A DNA stretch of 64,000 nucleotides from Polytrichum commune. Taxonomy: Eukaryota; Streptophyta; Polytrichopsida; Polytrichales; Polytrichaceae. The stretch spans positions 15,624,001 through 15,688,000 of the forward strand of contig OX485809.1 of NCBI GenBank assembly GCA_950295325.1, in the 5' to 3' direction. Positions 22,818-43,134 of the stretch are shown piece after piece. The notes under the pieces are model-generated. The model was not told the origin of the DNA. It ran no database searches and saw only the letters and a list, made by a program, of their open reading frames with translations. How positions within the stretch are numbered: position 1 is the stretch's first letter; each line of letters starts with the position of its first letter. Made by a program: the position numbers and the translations under genes.

Positions 22818-24534
22818 TGAGTGGGGAGAAATTTGAGCCAGCTTGGTTTCTATCCTTACGTCTTCATTGTCAACTAGTTACTCGCGAAAATAGCTTTGGC
22901 TATTCTTTGTATTTTTACTAAAATTTCGATCTAAAAAATGAATGGGGTCACTTGATTTCCTAGAGTTTGGAATTTGACCCGGTATTCTAGGAAAATGAAG
23001 TGGTTCATTTGTAACCAACCCTAACCCTAACCCTACCCTCTGAGGCGACGTGGCCGCCTCAAAGGGCAACATTTCGGCAGGAGGCTCTAGGCCTCCTCCT
23101 CGACTAGAAGTTGATTCTCCCCATTCATTGATGTTAAGCTTTGTAGCCTTCTCACCTTTTCGTAACCGACACATCATCATAGTTTTGATTGAGAGAAGTA
23201 TAACACTACGAGATGGTAAAACATAACTTAGACTTCCTCAACTTCAACTGCATTCCTCCCAAAATGAAGTTTGTTGTGGAGTCGCAATTGCGTCACCGAC
23301 TTTTGGAGGCATCTTATCTTGCACTAGTAGCAAAGTGATTGAAATAACATCATAAATTGTAGTTAATGTTGCCATAATCACACATCAACATGTTGATGTT
23401 GTGATAATATAACTTATTATAACATGAAGAATAACATTATGTGAACAATTCTATTATTTTTCTCCATAACATAAAGTAATGTACTAAATAATGCCCTCAA
23501 ACTCATAAACACCAAACGTATGATTCTAACATGATGATTTGGCTTGTAGAAATTGTGTATATAGGTTGTACGTTGCGCCTCTTGTTTCTTCTAAGGGGTT
23601 AACATAAGCATGACATTTAATAGAGTTATCCTTTAGTAATTCAAGGGGGTTTTTTGTCAAGAGTTGGTCCCCTATGATTTTTCTATTGGTTCTTTTGCAG
23701 ACAACATGCAATAATCTCTTCCCACTTGTGGTGCATGTGGAAAAACAATGGTTAGATTTGAATGAAGAGTAAACTTATTTGAGTTCATTTAGGGCTAAAG
23801 TCATTTTAACACTTCTTGACATGTTGAAATGAGTTTGGATCTCAATGAAGTGGATCTTAGAACACTCTTTATTCAAACCTCCACATGACCTGCAAACATG
23901 CACCATAAACTCACTAAACATGGAAGTTGTTGAATGCAAAATAACTAACCCCCACACCCAAATTTTGAGTTAGAGGAATTACAACTTTAATACATGCCAT
24001 TTCATTGTAGCATGGTGAGTTAGAGAAATACTTCAATATTGACCATTATATACGGTTACTTTGATGTGAAATAGAGTTTTGAGAATATTTAAGGCAATGT
24101 CAAGTCAAGATACCAGAGAGGGCTCTCTATTTTGTCTTTACCTGTGCTAGATTGTAGTTGTTACATGGGATACAAGTGGATCTTAACAAATATGAGCATG
24201 ACATGTGGCAAAAGTTGGAGGGGGGGACAAAAAAATTGTATGGGCACAAAGAGCCCTCTACAGTTTTTACAGGTGCTTGCCAACCTAATCTATACAAATC
24301 CTAAAAACCTTCACTAAACAATGTATGGGGAGATTTTTGGGTATAATTGGTCAAAATCCTAGTGTTTCTATGACCAACTAGTTACACGCTGACATCTTTC
24401 AGTTTTCCTTTATTTATTTGGGGAATATTCCCCAAAGTCCCCTTTAAACGAATGGTAAGTCGCGTGAAGTCTTGAAATTCAACATGTTATTTCTCAAACT
24501 CAACCGGTTCATTTGCAACTAATGTCTCGTTTTC
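22818..24534. other. Intergenic DNA, no gene seen
   Basis: AT-rich with one GC-richer patch at 22980-23110. That patch includes three CCCTAA units at 23019-23035, too few to call a telomeric tract. No credible coding region. Confidence 0.5.
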
Positions 24535-24870
24535 TTCATTGGACCCCTGTATCCAATCGGTGTGTGGTACAGTAAGGATCAAAGAGCAAACACCATAAAG
24601 ACACATGTTTAAAAGAGATTGGACTACATCTTCAAATATTAATAACCTCTATATACTTAACAATGAACACAATTGGGAGAACCTATGTATCTAGTTAAGA
24701 AATTAGTATACTTGCCCTTTTGATAACCATAACTAAATCAAAAGACGTCCGATTTTCAATCTGATTTTTGCAGATGTTTCATTACAAATTTGCTAATACA
24801 ACACAAGTTTTGTTGTGTGAATCTAATTGGTAGGAGTTGGAGAACATGAAAAAATGAACCAAATGACACC
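24535..24870 (+). repeat. Dispersed repeat family R, full copy
   Basis: This ~335-bp unit runs from a cattggacccctgtatccaat word through agagattggactac and gttggagaacatgaaaaaat. It is collinear with 45890-46215 and 49825-50115. I saw no terminal inverted repeats and no ORF, so the class is unknown (degenerate SINE, LTR fragment or foldback remnant). Confidence 0.75.
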
Positions 24871-25599
24871 CATATACCTTAGTAGTTGGTTCTCCTCATT
24901 CATTTCCACTAACTACAAAAGTGTAAGCCTAGGTGTCATTCCATACATTAGTGTCTACTTATATGAAAGGCCCACCTCTTCTCTTATATTGATTATTAGA
25001 CACCAAAAAGAAGCTAAATAAGGGGGGCATTTTTACCTTTAGCACCATGGTTTATAACCCGTCAATGCCCGTCACTTCACCGTGAGATTGTATAGCCTCC
25101 CCGCCATTTGATGCCTTGGCCGTCACCGCCCGTCACTGCCCCACCTTCTTCCCCCCACTTCGGCCTTTCACACTTTCTGGCCCCTTCGCAGCTCAACAAT
25201 CTCTGCTCCACTTTGATTCTACGTTGGCGATCCTCGTGCGATTCCATCTCCGGCACATGTGGAGGCCGTGTTATTATAACGGAGCGCAAATTTCTCTTCC
25301 CAATGGTATATTGTGCGGGTCTGTGTGATTCAAATTTGCGTCGGTTCGGTCCATGGGAAGTGGGGAGCTTGCAAAATCTCGTTGCAAGCAGGGGAGGGTT
25401 TGTATGCTCATAATTAGGGTTGTCATTCTAAGGGGAATTATGGAGTGTTTGGGGAGATTTTTGTCGGTGTGAGAGTGGCCGCCGGCCGGCGTGGTGGGAA
25501 GTGGAAGGAATTATTTTGTTTTATTTTGTTTTTGTTTTCCCGCTGCTTTTGGTGGCGTGTGCCTGAAGCTGGCACGGGTTTGAGTGAGCTCATTTTCGT

Positions 25600-26510
25600 G
25601 TTTTTTTTGTTTCGATGTGAACTTAGCCTTGGAGGTTTGCTCATTGTCTTCCTGTGGCTGTTGTATGTAGTCTCCCTTTCATCTACATCTTGCTTTTAAG
25701 TATTCGTAAGCATTTGTTTTGTTAACAATGATATCATTAACAAGTTGTGTGGCGTCCAGTCGTCGACCGGATTTTTTTTTCCCCTCGCCATTAGAACAAT
25801 TTCTTCCCTGTGTCTACTTACCTCATTCTTGGAGCTTACGTTGCTGTTTGTTGGTCCCTCCTCTTCTTCATCTTCGTCTTGCTTTGTTTGTAATCATTTT
25901 GGCGAGCAATGAAATACCAAAACGCAAGAAAAATCCCAGAATTTTCTGTGCCGTCCACTCCTTCACCAGGATTTTCCGGACAAGTAGAACAATGTGTTCT
26001 CTGTTTCTATCTCATTCTCGGAGCTCACGTGGCTGTTATGGTCTTTCCTCCATCTTCATCTTACTTGTAACCATTTGTTTTGTTAACGACGATGTTAGGG
26101 AATTTTTGAAAAGTTATATGTTGTCCAGTCTTGGACCCGATTCTTTTCCCGGTCAATCAGAACAATGTCTTCTCTGGGTCTACCTCATTCTTGGAGCTCT
26201 CGTGCGAGTGTAAATGTGTGAATGGCGTTTTGTTTGGTCATGGTTCATGGAGGTTCGTTTATTATCTTCCCATGGATGTTATGATCTCTCTTTCATCTTC
26301 ATTTTACTCTTACTTGTAAGCATTTGTTTTGTTAACGATGGACCATATTTTTACCGGGCAATCAGAACAATGTGGTCCCTGTTTCTATCTCATTTTGGGA
26401 GCTCACGTGCGAGTGCGAGTATTTGAGTGACATTTTGTTTGGTCATGGGCATGGAGGTTCGGCCATTGTCTTCCCATGGCTGGCCTATGGTCTCTCGTTC
26501 ATCTTCATCA
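25600..26510. repeat. Imperfect tandem array in the leader of the DDM1-like gene
   Basis: About four to five diverged units of 180-230 bp repeat the same order of landmarks: cattcttggagctcacgtg, then a catcttcatctt word, then gtaagcatttgttttgttaa, then gtccagtcttcgacc, then cagaacaatgt. The array ends about 440 bp before the ATG at 26951. It could be promoter, 5' leader or leader intron. Open frames through it reflect the repeat, not a gene. Confidence 0.7.
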
Positions 26511-26950
26511 TGCCTTAATATATATATATATATATATTTCACGAAAGATGATCCTTATCATAACGCAAGAATTTTTTAATATATTTTCTTTTCTTTTTGT
26601 GGCGTCCAGTCTTCGACCAGATTTTTTATGTCATGCTTCCATTGATGATACGATTTAGTTTAACGGGATGCTTTTCACACCACAAGCTATTTCTTCAAAA
26701 TTTTCTGCGATGCCCAAGTCTCTGTCCAGATTGTTCAAAAATGAGACTCGCAATTGTGATGATGTTTGTCTACCGCATTGTTCTGTTTGTGTATTTTAGG
26801 CTGACACTTTGTTTGCGCTTGTGGGTTTTGTGATTTTGTCAGCTGCTTCTAAGCCATGATGCGTTGAGGGTTTTGAATTGACCTGCCGGGCTCTTTGAAG
26901 CTTCCGCATTCAACTTGTAATTGGGACGGGCGTTCGTCGAACTAGAGAAA

Positions 26951-35158
<8,208 letters not shown>

Positions 35159-36004
35159 CTCCAACAACTTTGGCGAGTTAATTTGCCCGGCGGTTTTGCA
35201 ACTGGCATTCAACAGGTTCTTGAAGTACAAACCAGAAATATTGTATGTTGCAGCTATAACCTGAAAGTATCTCAATTCCAAATTTACACTACTCAGGCGT
35301 GTTGGAATGGACTACATATCAGAAACAAGCTGGAGGTCATCCAAGGAGACCTTGCCAGACTTATATTTTTTGGCGGAACACAAAAAGTTCTGGACTAACA
35401 TTCATTAGCTATCTTTTTGTTGTTGTCAGTCCAATCTTGCTGACTTTTTACCTAGTCATTGCGTTCTCCTGCAGTCCTTCGCAGCTTCTCATTCTTAGGT
35501 TCAGCTCAGTATGTACAGTGGCTTGTATTTCTTTTCAATCTACTTCAGACAATTTAGGTTTAGGGACAGTAAGCGATTTGAACAATGTACAAAAATTTCC
35601 CATTGGCTGTTATCAATATCCATTGAAGTCTTCCCTTTCCATGTTGGAAAAAATCTTCCAATTTATAGTGGCTGTTGTATTACTTCCAAGGATTATTTAG
35701 GAGGTTAACATTGAACTTCCTATACTGCATCAATTTAATAAAAACTAATCTCGTCGGCATCTGTGCATTGAGGTGGGAGGATGCGTTTCCCTTGGTGCCT
35801 AGCAGTAGCCTTTGTGTCTTCATTGGCTGGTGGCTCTGCGCCTTGGTGCATGGGTTGGAGCCAAGCGCTGCGTTGATGTTGCTCCTGATCCCCTTCCCCA
35901 AATGACTTCCCTACCCCTCTCTCGCAATGGCCCACCCTCGCCCCTAAGGGCAGGACAGTGGTGAGGCTGCGCCTGCCCGCCAGTGGGGTGGCCACAGGCC
36001 GACA
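35159..36004. other. 3' flank of the DDM1-like gene, no gene seen
   Basis: It probably contains the 3' untranslated region. Frames are short and unrelated to known domains. A GC-richer stretch begins at about 35760. Confidence 0.45.
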
Positions 36005-36095
36005 GCTCCTTGAGCTTCTCACTACACACACAAGCACAAAGAACTCATATTTTGCTAAGGACACCACTTTCATGGCCATCTCTTGCTGATGGACG
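36005..36095 (-). repeat. Inverted copy of the 39090-39220 segment
   Basis: Read on the minus strand this gives gagatggccatgaaagtggt and, further on, aagctcaaggagctgtcggc, matching 39090-39220 on the plus strand. The 39.1-kb copy carries an extra AGAAGA-rich stretch. The arms are 3 kb apart and may be the ends or an old duplicate of one element. Confidence 0.65.
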
Positions 36096-38248
36096 GCGAG
36101 CGATTTGACAGGAAATAATGAATGTTTTGAAGTCTTCTTGATAAATGGAGGCAGAATTATAAATTTGTTCAACACATGTGGGATTTGGTAGATCTGCTTG
36201 GGTCTATTGCACAAAACTTGACTTCAATAAACTTTCATGCCTCTAGAAGAATAATTTGCTCAAAAATATTGCATGAAAACTTGAAGAGGTAACGAAAAGA
36301 TCGAGTCAGAAAACATGAATGCGTGTACCGTAACTTAGTGAAGGACATGGTGCACTTGGGAATTGGAGATGTTCATGGTTCATGCATCTTGCTCTACATG
36401 TTCTTTGCACGTGCGCTGAATTCCAACACTATGAGAGTGCCAAAGGTGAGGTGAGAAAGTTGAGAATACTAAAACTTAAGCGCGAAGAACTCCCCACTTG
36501 TCATGCTTTGGCAAATTCCGAGGTAAGAAGCTCCATTAAAACCGCCACTTTCACAGAATTAACTCTCAAGGTTGCAATATACGTATTAGGTTAGATTGTG
36601 AGGTCCGACACTTTGGCAGACCTTCCAGAAATTCTGGGGCGCCCTTGCGGGCACCGCAGGGGGGTTTGGAAATAGTTTTCAACCAGCAATTGACGCGTCT
36701 CGGTTTCACCTCATCAACTGCGTCATTGCCCCAAGCGCAAAGATAAGCGTCGAACTCAATCTCGGGGATTGTATGTCTGTCAATTGCTGAACACCGCTGC
36801 AAACCTTATGGGCGTGAAGCTGCAGCCTCCACTCCAATGAGAACCTTGACAGGACACCTCCATGCAGGGCGCCAAATGGATACTCGTTTGCAAGACATCT
36901 CAGATGAACCTCTCGGCACCGCAAAGCGATAATCGGTTGGATTAAGACTTCATGTAGCTAGAGGCAAGTCAATACTATCGGTACACACGATCATGCGATT
37001 TGAATCCACGCTAGAGTCCTCATCTGTAATCTCACACGGACAGAATGAGTGCAGAGTACACAAAGACGAAAATACTTCAAAACTACAGTGTTTTAACCTC
37101 CAAACATTGATTTGCAAACTCTGCTTGTGGATAGTGTTAATCTTGTCTACCCAATAAACGATCCAGGGTTTCCTAGGAGTACTCAAGAGGGTTATCAAGG
37201 GTGTATGACGTCATCATCTGCTCTACGGTGATCTTTGCACGCTGGGGGGAGGGGAGGGGGCGGCACGCTGTAATACCAAAGACTGTTTAGATTTCGCAGT
37301 TTTTTTGGGTTTATAAATGACTTTGGAAGGTCCGGCATAGCGGATGGTAAGAAAGAGGGGGTGTGGTGTAGGTGAGGGGCATCCTCTCGACCTGTACTCA
37401 ATTAGCTGGGACAAGTCAGGACTCACTCGGTGCTGGTGAGAAGTTGGTGCGGGATGCATGCCAACTCGATCTCCTCTACAAATGCCGCGACTTACATGGA
37501 TCCTCTCATTCATTACCCGAATCGGATATAGACACCATATATAGATTTCCAGGCTTCGGCATGAATCCTTGCACCTGAGGGCCGACTTCATTGTGAAAAT
37601 CTCTCTCATTGCTGTCGTTCGATCCACCTGCATGTAATCCTTCCTGGTGTGCACTCATTTCCAAGACCACCTTCAGCTGCCCCGAATGTGTTACTTAACT
37701 AGGTAGTGAACAGAATCTACACAACAGGCCACCGAGTGGTGGGATTCTTTAGGGTCATACCAGATGCTTTCTCAAGACTGTATCATCTGTCCCAACTGCT
37801 TAAAGTCTAAGCATCGCCAACTATTGATACACATTACCAGTTGGACGAATTGTAGCCACATGAAACTTGAAAGTGCTTTATTGAATCACTTGTATTTTAA
37901 GTGCTACACGCACACACGCTATCAGTGCGATCAACAACTAGTTGCCCAACCTGCAACGAACAATGCTCCTCCACGTCCGACTAACAACTACCCCTCCAAT
38001 TTTATCTTCTTTGGTTGGGTCCCCTGAGGGGCAGTCCAAAAAACAAGGTATGCCGGTACGTGTACCCAGCGCACGGTATTCTTTAGTAAAAGGCGAAAGA
38101 ATAGATCACTCTGTGCTCAGCACCCAGCTGCGTGACTTCACTTCCAAAACATTCAGGCTTACATACTCTGCTGGATTTTAGACTCTTCCTGACGATATGG
38201 TGTATGCGGTTGTTGACGCCACTGCGAAGGCTGATGGAGATCATAAGC
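36096..38248. other. Spacer with no recognisable gene
   Basis: Several frames of 60-140 residues exist on both strands, mutually overlapping and without domain signatures. Composition is closer to coding than in the 10-25 kb region, so fragments of a decayed gene are possible. Confidence 0.35.
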
Positions 38249-38401
38249 GAAATGGTGCATATGAAATCTGGGAAATCTTCAACTACATCGCATCAGTTTG
38301 AAATGGTGCATATGAAATCTGGGAAATCTTCAACTACATTGCATCAGTTTGAAATGGTGCATATGAAATCTGGGAAATCTTCAACTGCATTGCATCAGTT
38401 T
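38249..38401 (+). repeat. 51-bp tandem repeat, three copies
   Basis: Three consecutive 51-bp units (38249-38299, 38300-38350, 38351-38401) differ at only two or three positions. As 51 is divisible by three, the frame stays open and reads EMVHMKSGKSSTTLHQF three times. I see no independent evidence that the frame (38132-38512) is a gene. Confidence 0.92.
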
Positions 38402-38514
38402 GACCTACGGTGGGTTTGGAGTGTGCTACGCAGCATTGTCTCCATGTCAACATACAGTGCTTTCGATCGAGTGTCTTTCTGTTCCTTTTTCTGGCCGGCC
38501 GTCGCAGTGTGAAC

Positions 38515-39071
38515 CTTTCTGATTCCTGCGTCCATCGGATTCATTCTAAGGGGCGCTTCACACTATGGCCGAAGGTCGAGAGGCCGTCGATCTCCACCCA
38601 TCAAATTGCAAGAAACCAAGAGTTTGGCCTCTTGACCCTTCACACTATGGCCAAACTCCAAAGGCCATCGTAATTTAAAATGATTACTTTTTGAAGAAGG
38701 CGAGGGACTCTCAAAGGAAGTTTGGGTCAGACAAGAATGGAAACCCAAACTATGGTCGAGAGGCTGTCGGTTTTTTTTCATTCAAGAATCGATCATTGAC
38801 AAGATCTTGGTTGATAGATTGGGAGGGGTTATTTTGAGCAAGGAATAAAGTGGGATGCTCCTTTGGGTTTGGACTTTGGGCTCGGCCTTTGGGGGCTTCA
38901 CACTATGCCCGGCCAAAGACTCCACTTACTGTATTTTATTGGCTATTTTCAACCCATTTCTTTGGACTCTCAACAAAGTTTGGCCACTCAATCCCACAAC
39001 CTCTTGACTTGGACGGCCATACTGTAAAGCGGCCCTCAACCTTTCTGATTCCTGTGTCCATCAGATTCATT
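38515..39071. repeat. Direct repeats of about 35 bp flanking the Harbinger-like element
   Basis: The phrase aacctttctgattcctg plus the next 18 bases occurs at about 38512-38546 and again at about 39038-39072, directly outside both ends of the element at 38550-39035, with two mismatches. A target duplication this long is not expected of a Harbinger element, so a segmental duplication or recombination is implied. Confidence 0.75.
38550..39035. mobile_element. PIF/Harbinger-like MITE, diverged, related to 19425-19868
   Basis: The left end is GGGGCGCTTCACACTATGGC. The right end, inverted, reads GGGCCGCTTTACAGTATGGC. TAA precedes the left end and TCA follows the right. The start and the cacactatgg words recall the intact MITE at 19425-19868. 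Internal cttcacactatg words repeat three times. Non-coding. Confidence 0.65.
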
Positions 39072-39089
39072 CAAACGCATTCTGCTCTT

Positions 39090-39225
39090 TGAGAGATGGC
39101 CATGAAAGTGGTATCCTTTGCAACAACAAAAAGAAGAAGAAAAAGAAGAAAAAAGTTCTTTGTGCTTGTGTGTCTTGTGAGAAGCTCGAGGAGCTGTCGG
39201 CCGGGCAGAGCAGGGGGCCGGGCCA
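39090..39225 (+). repeat. Plus-strand copy of the 36005-36095 segment
   Basis: It encodes a frame MAMKVVSF...FFVLVCLVRSSRSCRP whose counterpart on the minus strand at 36.0 kb reads nearly the same peptide. Similarity at both DNA and peptide level could mean a short shared exon-like fragment. No function is suggested. Confidence 0.6.
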
Positions 39226-39244
39226 GGGTCCGCCAAGAGCCTAA

Positions 39245-39475
39245 GGCTAGTGTAAATGCAGCCTACAAAATTTGTGACTTAGCCTATAAAATTTTGAAAG
39301 TGTAGGACAAAGAGCCTATGGACAATTTAAAAACATAGGATATCAACCTATGTGATAAAAAACATGTAGGAAATTTTGCCTACAATTTTTTTAAAAGAGA
39401 GGATTTTAGCCATTCATCCTTCTTCAAATTGGGAAATTAGTTGGCCTAAGAACATATCTTTAGGCTAATACTCGG
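39245..39475. repeat. CCTA/TAGG subterminal-type block, left of the hAT gene
   Basis: The words gcctac, cctatgg, cataggat, caacctatg and gtagga recur in both orientations. A similar block lies at 43210-43400, to the right of the transposase remnant. Paired blocks of short motifs inside the ends are typical of hAT elements, so these may be its subterminal regions. The exact ends and 8-bp duplication were not found. Confidence 0.4.
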
Positions 39476-39520
39476 GGCTCTTGGGTGGCACACAGGCGGA
39501 TATCAATAATAGCCCTAACC

Positions 39521-39625
39521 GATCAAGCAACTCTCTCTGTGAAGCAAGCAACGTTGAAGTTCGCAGATCAAGCAACTCTCTCTGTGAAGCAAGCATCATT
39601 GAAGTTCTCCAAGTGTCGCAGATCA
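39521..39625. repeat. 45-bp tandem repeat (GATCAAGCAACTCTCTCTGT)
   Basis: Two complete units (39521 and 39566) and a partial third start (gatcaagcaag, about 39620). They lie in the 5' flank of the hAT gene. Confidence 0.8.
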
Positions 39626-39828
39626 AGCAAGCAGACTCAGAAACTCCCTCCCTCCCTCGTAGAAGCAAGCAGACCCCGATTCGAAATGATATATTCAGCA
39701 TTGAAGTTCTCCCAGTCAGTTATCTATCAGCGTTGAAGTTCTTCCATGATGCTTCTTGAGGTACATTTCGATCCTCCTCTTTCTTCTCTTGAGGTATTAG
39801 ATATCCCAGATGTGGCCCCGACTCTTGT

Positions 39829-40445
39829 GACAGGATTGCCGCCGGCCAGGAGTGTATTATATCTTCTTGGCTCTGCTGAATTGGAACTGTGAGGAATATT
39901 GAAAGCACAAAGATATGTTACCGTAGACAACATGATGATAGCTGGAGCCTAGATGAATGCTCACCTAAACCTCAGCAAATTCGAAAGAGTCACTCAAGGC
40001 AAATCACTGTTTGAGCATTAATACTTAATCTTTGGCTGCCAGTAAGTTATACGTTGTCGCCGTTTGAATCATCACTCAAGTTGCACTGAATGAGGAGTGC
40101 GCCTTCTGAATTGGCCTCTTCTCCGGCCTCCACCAGGTGCGATCCGCCCCTTGGAATTGTGCGAGATGAAAGATTTGGAGCATAATGCTCATGTGGTGCT
40201 GCAGACAGATAGGGACGATGCTTCTTGATTTCTAGCGACCAAAAAACATCACCAGATCTACTGGACGAATCATCACTAGAGTAAAGAGTAAGAATAATGT
40301 GAGTAACTTATTCATCCCAAGAATTCTGACGGAGAAGGTGGACCGAAGATCAGGATTGCCGCCACGAGTGTATTGTATCTTTTTGGCTCTGCTGACTTGG
40401 AATTGTGAGGAATATTGAAAGCACAAAGATATGTTACCGTAAACT
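39829..40445. repeat. Direct repeat of about 95 bp, 520 bp apart
   Basis: Segments at about 39829-39925 and 40345-40445 share aggattgccgcc, gtgtattatatct, cttggctctgctga and gaatattgaaagcacaaaga in order. They lie upstream of the transposase frame and may be part of the element. Confidence 0.75.
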
Positions 40446-40843
40446 TTTTACCGTCACAAATCATTGTACAGAGCCGACGTTCTTGGATGCAAACCCCTGC
40501 TGGATTCGAATTAGGGCAACAAACACATGAGATTCTTCAAGTTTGACAGCACAAAGAACCTGAAGCTCTGCAATATAAGGCAATGGACAATACCTTATGA
40601 TAATTCTAGTTGTTTTGAGGAGACAATTAGTATGTTAGGTAGTTGTAGAGTAGGAATGAATGAATGAATGTTATGGTGTTTTGTTAGCATTGTTTTTCTC
40701 TGTGTTGTTTTGTCTTGTCAGCATGTTCTTCATCAACATTGAAAAGGTTTTTCCACCAACACATTTTTTCTATTTCTATTTTTTTCTATTTGATTGTGTT
40801 GAATTTGTTGTTTGATAAGTATTGAGGAAGTCTTTGGGGTGCT

Positions 40844-43048
40844 ATGGCAAAGCGTCAACGTACAATGACAGACATGTTAGTTAGGGTGAGAAATCCTAGA
40901 GAGTCCGTGTTAAAAATTGAACATGTTGCTATCAGTCCATCAACTTCAGCTATAAACAACGATGAAGAAAATCACATTAAAAATGCCAATGAAGAATGGA
41001 AAGATGCATGGTATGATCTATATGATTGGGTAGAGTTCAACAAAGAGTCGGGAAGAGTGTTTTGCAAAACTTGTAGAGAAGGAGGTGGGAAATTTGTGTA
41101 TGCAAGTGAGGGTTCAACTAATGTTAAAGTTTTAGCACTACAATACCATTCTAAAAATAATGAACATAAAAAATTGTCATATGCTAAACATGTGGGGAAA
41201 AAAACTTTGGAGAAATATGTTGTTAAAGCTAACCGTGCATATGACGAGGCTGTGATGTCACTCTGTAAGGCTGCTTATTTTCTAGGAAAAGAATTTATTC
41301 TTTGCCACAAGTTTGCATCTCTGTGTGAATTGCTTGTGTCTTGTAAAACTCCAATAACTGAAAAGTTGTATCATCATAAAAAAACATGTGTAGACATGAT
41401 GTTTGCAATTTCTACTATACTCCAAAGACAAATCTTAGACAAAATTCGAGATTCTAGATTTTTTGGCATAATGATTGACAAAAACACTAACATTTCAGTT
41501 TTGGGTCATCTTATAATTTTCGCTACTTTTTTAGAAGGTGGTGTTGTTACAACTAGCTTTCTTGGTTTATTGTGGATTGTTGATGGACAAAAGAGCTCAA
41601 GTGTGATTTTTTACTTACTTATTAGTGTTTTGAAGACTTGGGATTTAGATATGAAGAAGTGTGTAGGTTTTGGATCTAATGGTGCATCTACCATGGTGGG
41701 TAAGAACACAGGTGTGGCTACACTTTTAAAAAAGTTGAACCCTTTTCTTACCTCTACCTATTGTGTTGCTCACAAAATAAATCTAGCTGCTTTGGAAGCT
41801 TCTAAAACAGAAAGTTGTAAAGAATTGTCGTTGGATGTTGATCATGTATTGAATGCATTGGCTGGTCATTTTAACAAATCTTCTAAAAGAAAATCAGCTT
41901 TGCAAGCTTTACAAGATGAATTGAACGATGCTAAAAAAACATTAAAGAGATATCACAAAATCCGTTGGCTTTCTAGATTTGAAGTTGGGACAACATTATG
42001 TGACTCGGTAGACTCTGTATTGATATATTTGTGTGATTCTTGCTCCTCTCCTAGTGTTGACGGAACTCATGTTTTGTATGATAAATTGAGAGAGTTCAAG
42101 TTCATTTATTTTCTCTATTTTCTAGCAGACATTTTACAAATGTTTGGCAAATTGTTTAAGATTTTTTAATGCACGCTTGTGGACATTTCTTGTTTAGGGT
42201 CCATTATGAAAAGCAAAATGGCTACTATTAGAATGTGTTTTTTAGTTGAGGCTTGTGACTTGAATCATGAAACTTTTAATCCCTCTTTAGAATTTTATGT
42301 AATTCCAGAATTTGGACCTCCAGGTGGATTTCTCAGGCGTTTGTCAAGCGAAATTAGAAGGTCTAAATTTCATAGTGTAGACATAATTTAAGATCCTAGT
42401 GGGGTTGATTTAGAAGTTGCTTTGTCTTTTCAAAGGTTGTATGCTCAAGCAATTTGTGATGCATTAGAAAATAGATTTGTTGACAATGATCTTATTGATT
42501 GTTTTAAAATTTTGAGCCTTACTAATTTGCCTCAAAGACAAGTTGGCTTGAGTTCTTATGGAGTTGTGCAGTTGGATTTGCTTCTGAAATATTATGGAGA
42601 AGAAAAGTGTATTGGGGACACAACATATCCTCCATTGGTAAATGTTGTAGCTTGTAAGCAAGAATTCTTTGCTTTCAAAGTGCAAGGTAGTTGTGAATGA
42701 AGTGATCGTACCTTCGAGGATTTGTGGACATCTATAAGTTGGAGTCCTTCTTTGAAACTGAAATTTCCTAACCTACTAACGCTTGCCGACATTGCAAGAT
42801 GCCAATGTGTTAGTACTGCTACTTGTGAGAGAGCTTTCTCTGTGCAGAATAACATCAAGCAGAAGACTAGGAATTGAATGACAACAACACACTTGAATAG
42901 TGTGATGCGGGTGGCAATTGAAGGACCAACCAAAAATTTTGAGTCTATTTTGGAGGAAGCTAGATCTTTGTGCAAGGATTCAAAAAAGTTTCGATTCTTG
43001 TTTACTAATCCTGAGAAATATCTTGCAGGAAGAGTAGAGGTTGAATGA
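40844..43048 (+). pseudogene. hAT-superfamily transposase gene (TTF-type zinc finger), broken
   Basis: The first frame (40844-42169, 441 residues) starts MAKRQRTMTDMLVRV. It then has a FCKTC...YHSKNNEHKKL zinc-finger block of the TTF type and an RNase H-like core. Landmarks are GIMIDKNTNIS (first acidic site), VGFGSNGASTMVGKNTGVA, YCVAHKINLAALEA and HKIRWLSRFE. The second acidic site, normally D in a SDGAS-like motif, reads N here. A stop at 42167-42169 follows. Coding continues in other frames with stops near 42389, 42698 and 42876, and ends with the hAT dimerisation block CVSTATCERAFSVQNNIKQK. The element cannot make a full transposase. Transposase acts in the nucleus as a dimer at element ends. 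Confidence 0.85.
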
Positions 43049-43134
43049 GAGGATGGTGAGGGCTTTCACCCTTAAAATCATTTGAATTTTAGCAACCTTT
43101 CATTATAATCAACTCTTTAAAAAATAGTTGGTTA

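Noticed and set aside
23019-23035. CCCTAA repeated three times, telomere-like
   Set aside because: Only three units, six-base rather than the usual seven-base plant repeat, in ordinary spacer. Likely chance.
25108-25413. Overlapping frames upstream of the DDM1 gene
   Set aside because: Two frames and the opposite strand are all open in a C-rich patch. No domain, likely leader or promoter DNA.
36382-36594. Frame LCTCAEFQHYESAKGEV..., considered as a helicase-associated (Sec63-like) fragment
   Set aside because: Similarity rests on a few residues recalled from memory, with no neighbouring helicase sequence.
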